Assembly (NCBI GenBank): GCA_003644895.1
Contig: QNDO01000005.1
Span: forward strand, 1 to 25,038
Length of the DNA: 25,038 bases
Source of the DNA: Candidatus Hydrothermota bacterium
GTDB lineage: Bacteria; Hydrothermota; Hydrothermia; UBA1063
Direction of reading: 5' to 3'
The position numbers and the translations under genes were made by a program. The notes under the pieces are model-generated. The model was not told where the DNA came from. It saw only the letters and a program-made list of their open reading frames with translations, and made no database searches. This document shows positions 22,844 to 25,038 of the stretch, piece by piece. How positions within the stretch are numbered: position 1 is the first letter of the stretch; each line of letters starts with the position of its first letter.

Positions 22844-24902
22844 TATTTTCCTCCTTAATCCCTGCAAGAATTCCAAGGGGTACCTCAATAAAAAGAGGCC
22901 TCCGTGTCCATTCTTTGTATTCTCCCTCTTTTATACCTTCCTCTTTGAAGATTCTCTTTATGAGGTTGGTGCAGGTCTTTCCGCCGCAGGCCCCCATTCC
23001 GGCACGAGTCAAGGCTTTGATTTCATTCATATCCCTTACGCCCTCCCGTATAAGTTTCCTTATTTCCCCTGCAGTTACTCGCTCACATCTACACACAATT
23101 GCATCATCGGGTATCCTCCCTTCGTGGTACTCAATTGGAGCTTCTGGCTTCTGTATCCTTATTCCAGAAACCTTTTCCGCTATATCGGGACTCACTTTCA
23201 ATTTCAATAATCTAGTGTTACCAAATCTTTTAACTTTACGCGATTTTACAATCAATCCCTTTCCCAGGACATTGCCAAGTCTGTCGGTCACATCCACAAT
23301 GTCCCCAACTTTTACAACATTGTCTTCAAATTCAAAGGGAATTGTAACTACTGGTTCCCCCTTTCTCCAGTCCACTAAGGTAATTGCCAGCCCCGGACAT
23401 ATTGCCACACACATCTCGCATCCTATACATTCCCCTGTAAATTTCGGGAGATTCATTAAATTGCCTTCAATTACAATAGCATTTTTGGGACATATAGTGG
23501 AACACGGATTGCATGGAATTTCTTGCACGCAATTAATGATCGGATAAACCCCATCTTTTCTATTAGGGTATTTCATTTCATAAATCTTACCCGGCCTTGA
23601 TTTTAATAATTCCTGGGTTTTATAAAGTTGCGGATCAATATCTCCACTGTACAGACCAAGCTCCTTCAAAATTTCAAGCCCTTTAATTCTGCCAGAAAAG
23701 ATAGCCGAAGATGCCTCAGCTATTTCCTCCGCATCTCCTGCAGCATAAACCTTAAACCCGAATTCCTTCGCCTTTTCATAGAATTCATTCACAGGGTCAA
23801 GCCCCACTGCGATTAATACCGTATCACATTCAAATGTTTTTTCTGTTCCAGGAATTGGATTGAACTTTTCATCTACTTCTGCTATGGTTACAGATTCAAC
23901 CTCCTCTTTCCCGTTGGCACTCAGTATGGTATGGGAAGTATACACAGGAACACCAAGCTTTAAAAGCTTCTCCTTGTGGACAAGATAACCTCCTACTTCA
24001 GGCATAACTTCGGCAAGTCCTACAACTTTGATTCCGCCTTGAAGGGCATGATACGCAGCTATCAGGCCAACATTTCCCCCTCCTACTACAAAGAGTTTAC
24101 TTGTAGGCTTTATCAGGTCTCTGTTTAGGAGTGTTTGAAATGCTCCTGCCCCATATACACCTGGGAGTGTGTTCCCGGGGAAAATCAAAGAACGCTCTCG
24201 AGCACCAGCCGAAACAAGGATGATATCCGGTTCAACAAGAACATACTCTATCTGATCTTTTAATACTCCCACTTTTTTATCGCTATATATCCATGCCACA
24301 GTCGAATTTAACCATACTTCAACAGAATCATGTTTTCTAACCTCGTCCTCCATAATCCTGGCTATGTCTATTCCTCTTGTTCCGGCATAGCATGCGTCTA
24401 CTGAACCGAAAAATTTATGTGTCTGCAAAACCAACTTGCCCCCCAGCCTGTGCTTATCATCCACAATTAATGTTTTGACACCTTTTTCTCCAAGTTCCTT
24501 TGCAGCAGCCAGTCCTGCAGGGCCTCCCCCTATTATAAGAACCGTATATTGATATGTTTTTAATTCCTGTGGTTCGGGTACATCATGAACTTCTGGAAGT
24601 TCTGGTAACCCATTTAGTTGATAGACTCTCATTCCCGGCTTGAGACGGGTCATACATGCTTTTACAGTTTTGCCATCAGCAATGACTTTACACTGGTCAC
24701 ACTGACCATTTGCACAAAATATTCCCTGTGGGGCTCCGTCTTTATGATGATGACCAAAAATCCTAATGCCATTAGCAAAAAGTGCTGCTGCTATAGTGTC
24801 ACCTGCTCTGCCAAAAATAAGCTTATCGTTGTAATAAAAGGGAACCTTTTGTTTTTCAGGAATTTCAAGGATGGGATGATAAGAGAGTCTGTTCTCTTTC
24901 AT
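22833..24902 (-). CDS. Multi-domain Fe-S/FAD oxidoreductase subunit (HcnA-HcnB/SoxA-like fusion)
   Basis: 689-residue electron-transfer subunit. In order it has: an N-terminal [2Fe-2S] domain with Cys63, 68, 71 and 83; an FAD/NAD(P) oxidoreductase core with GGGPAG (125-130) and a second Rossmann site VVGGGNVGL (272-280); a ferredoxin insert with Cys458, 464, 467, 471 (first cluster spacing C-x5-C-x2-C-x3-C) and Cys492, 495, 498, 502; and a BFD-like [2Fe-2S] domain (Cys604, 606, 639, 644, CRCERVTAGEI, GMGACGGKTC). The pieces are separate proteins in HCN synthase and in archaeal dye-linked proline dehydrogenases (family knowledge). Here they serve the DAO-type subunit next door. The electron acceptor is unknown. 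The ATG has AAAGGAG six bases upstream. Confidence 0.87.
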   Translation of the reverse strand: MKENRLSYHPILEIPEKQKVPFYYNDKLIFGRAGDTIAAALFANGIRIFGHHHKDGAPQGIFCANGQCDQCKVIADGKTVKACMTRLKPGMRVYQLNGLPELPEVHDVPEPQELKTYQYTVLIIGGGPAGLAAAKELGEKGVKTLIVDDKHRLGGKLVLQTHKFFGSVDACYAGTRGIDIARIMEDEVRKHDSVEVWLNSTVAWIYSDKKVGVLKDQIEYVLVEPDIILVSAGARERSLIFPGNTLPGVYGAGAFQTLLNRDLIKPTSKLFVVGGGNVGLIAAYHALQGGIKVVGLAEVMPEVGGYLVHKEKLLKLGVPVYTSHTILSANGKEEVESVTIAEVDEKFNPIPGTEKTFECDTVLIAVGLDPVNEFYEKAKEFGFKVYAAGDAEEIAEASSAIFSGRIKGLEILKELGLYSGDIDPQLYKTQELLKSRPGKIYEMKYPNRKDGVYPIINCVQEIPCNPCSTICPKNAIVIEGNLMNLPKFTGECIGCEMCVAICPGLAITLVDWRKGEPVVTIPFEFEDNVVKVGDIVDVTDRLGNVLGKGLIVKSRKVKRFGNTRLLKLKVSPDIAEKVSGIRIQKPEAPIEYHEGRIPDDAIVCRCERVTAGEIRKLIREGVRDMNEIKALTRAGMGACGGKTCTNLIKRIFKEEGIKEGEYKEWTRRPLFIEVPLGILAGIKEENNGE

Positions 24903-24913
24903 ATCATTCTCCT

Positions 24914-24939
24914 TTCTTGCTTTTAGTATAAAGCAAGAA
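24914..24939. repeat. 10-base inverted repeat at the start of the dehydrogenase operon
   Basis: TTCTTGCTTT (24914-24923) and AAAGCAAGAA (24930-24939) form perfect arms around TAGTAT. A TATACT -10-like hexamer on the minus strand lies across the centre and the ribosome site begins at the edge, so it could be an operator. If transcription starts further upstream it could instead form a hairpin next to the Shine-Dalgarno site. Confidence 0.5.
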
Positions 24940-24953
24940 GGCCGTAATTACAG
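24925..24953 (-). promoter_or_regulatory. Weak candidate promoter of the dehydrogenase operon
   Basis: On the minus strand, TATACT (24930-24925) sits in the centre of the inverted repeat. A poor -35 (CTGTAA, 24953-24948) lies 17 bases upstream, which would suit a promoter needing an activator. The start site would fall near 24918, 16 bases before the ATG. Confidence 0.33.
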
Positions 24954-24987
24954 CAATTTAAATATTTAACAAATGTAATTAAAAAAG

Positions 24988-25016
24988 TTGTAAATTTTTC
25001 GCTGCGACCTTATACT
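24988..25016 (+). promoter_or_regulatory. Candidate promoter for a gene beyond the right edge
   Basis: TTGTAA (24988-24993), 17 bases, TATACT (25011-25016) on the plus strand. The gene it would serve lies outside the window; the only ATG after it here (25022) is followed at once by TAA. Confidence 0.42.
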
Positions 25017-25038
25017 AAATTATGTAAAATTTAACATA

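Noticed and set aside
22915..23547. Long plus-strand open frame opposite the fused redox subunit
   Set aside because: It lies wholly antisense to a clear multi-domain gene, has no ribosome site, and its Ser/Pro/Thr-rich product looks like a shadow.

Overview
The window reads as ordinary chromosome from an AT-rich, diderm, probably anaerobic bacterium of the FCB type. Candidate division WOR-3 and related lineages fit best, but this is inference from gene style; there is no 16S gene or other marker. The support is a TonB-dependent receptor with a carboxypeptidase-regulatory-like domain, Lys/Glu/Ile-rich proteins, an archaeal-type 1-Cys peroxiredoxin under PerR, and ferredoxin-fused flavoproteins. 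No mobile element, CRISPR array, rRNA or tRNA gene was seen.

Layout. 1-1762 (-): TonB-dependent receptor, cut by the window edge. 1796-4857 (-): M42 aminopeptidase followed by panB-panC-panD, the beta-alanine/pantoate route to pantothenate, tightly packed with overlaps. 5000-5872 (+): diacylglycerol/long-chain-base-type lipid kinase, which shares its stop tetranucleotide with a convergent operon (5869-9875, -) of topA, a HAD hydrolase and a YghO/bacterial-ceramide-synthase-like acyltransferase. 9876-10176: a gap of 301 bases holding the start of a broken DUF3795-like gene with its promoter and ribosome site. 10177-10950 (+): a TtcA-type tRNA thiolase ending in a strong hairpin terminator. 10990-12141 (-): perR then a Prx6-type peroxiredoxin, with a consensus promoter whose -10 lies in a palindrome. 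12361-16058 (-): small exported protein, acyl-CoA dehydrogenase, EtfB, and EtfA with an N-terminal 8-Cys ferredoxin. 16202-18258 (+): rbfA-truB-ribF. 18241-21623 (-): PpiD/SurA-like foldase, enolase, FtsB/DivIC-like protein. 21692-24902 (-): a two-gene FAD amine/amino-acid dehydrogenase made of a DAO-type subunit and a large fusion subunit (2Fe-2S, FAD/NAD, 2x4Fe-4S, BFD-like 2Fe-2S). The right edge carries a promoter pointing out of the window.

How it works together. Three operons handle redox: reduced flavin from acyl-CoA oxidation goes to a ferredoxin-linked ETF, the DAO/fusion pair oxidises an unidentified amine or amino acid, and PerR/peroxiredoxin handles peroxide. The rest is housekeeping (CoA precursor, topology, tRNA and ribosome maturation, FAD synthesis, envelope folding, glycolysis).

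The most notable whole-window pattern is in translation starts. Five operon-leading genes (5000 +, 9875 -, 10177 +, 16058 -, 16202 +) have a -10 hexamer only 7-9 bases before the ATG, a -35-like hexamer exactly 17 bases further upstream, and no usable Shine-Dalgarno site. They are therefore candidate leaderless mRNAs. Operon-internal genes instead often carry strong GGAGG sites. No clearly new biological system is visible. The better leads are the leaderless set, the truncated DUF3795-like gene with intact expression signals, the perR palindrome, the lipid kinase/acyltransferase neighbourhood, and the fused dehydrogenase subunit.
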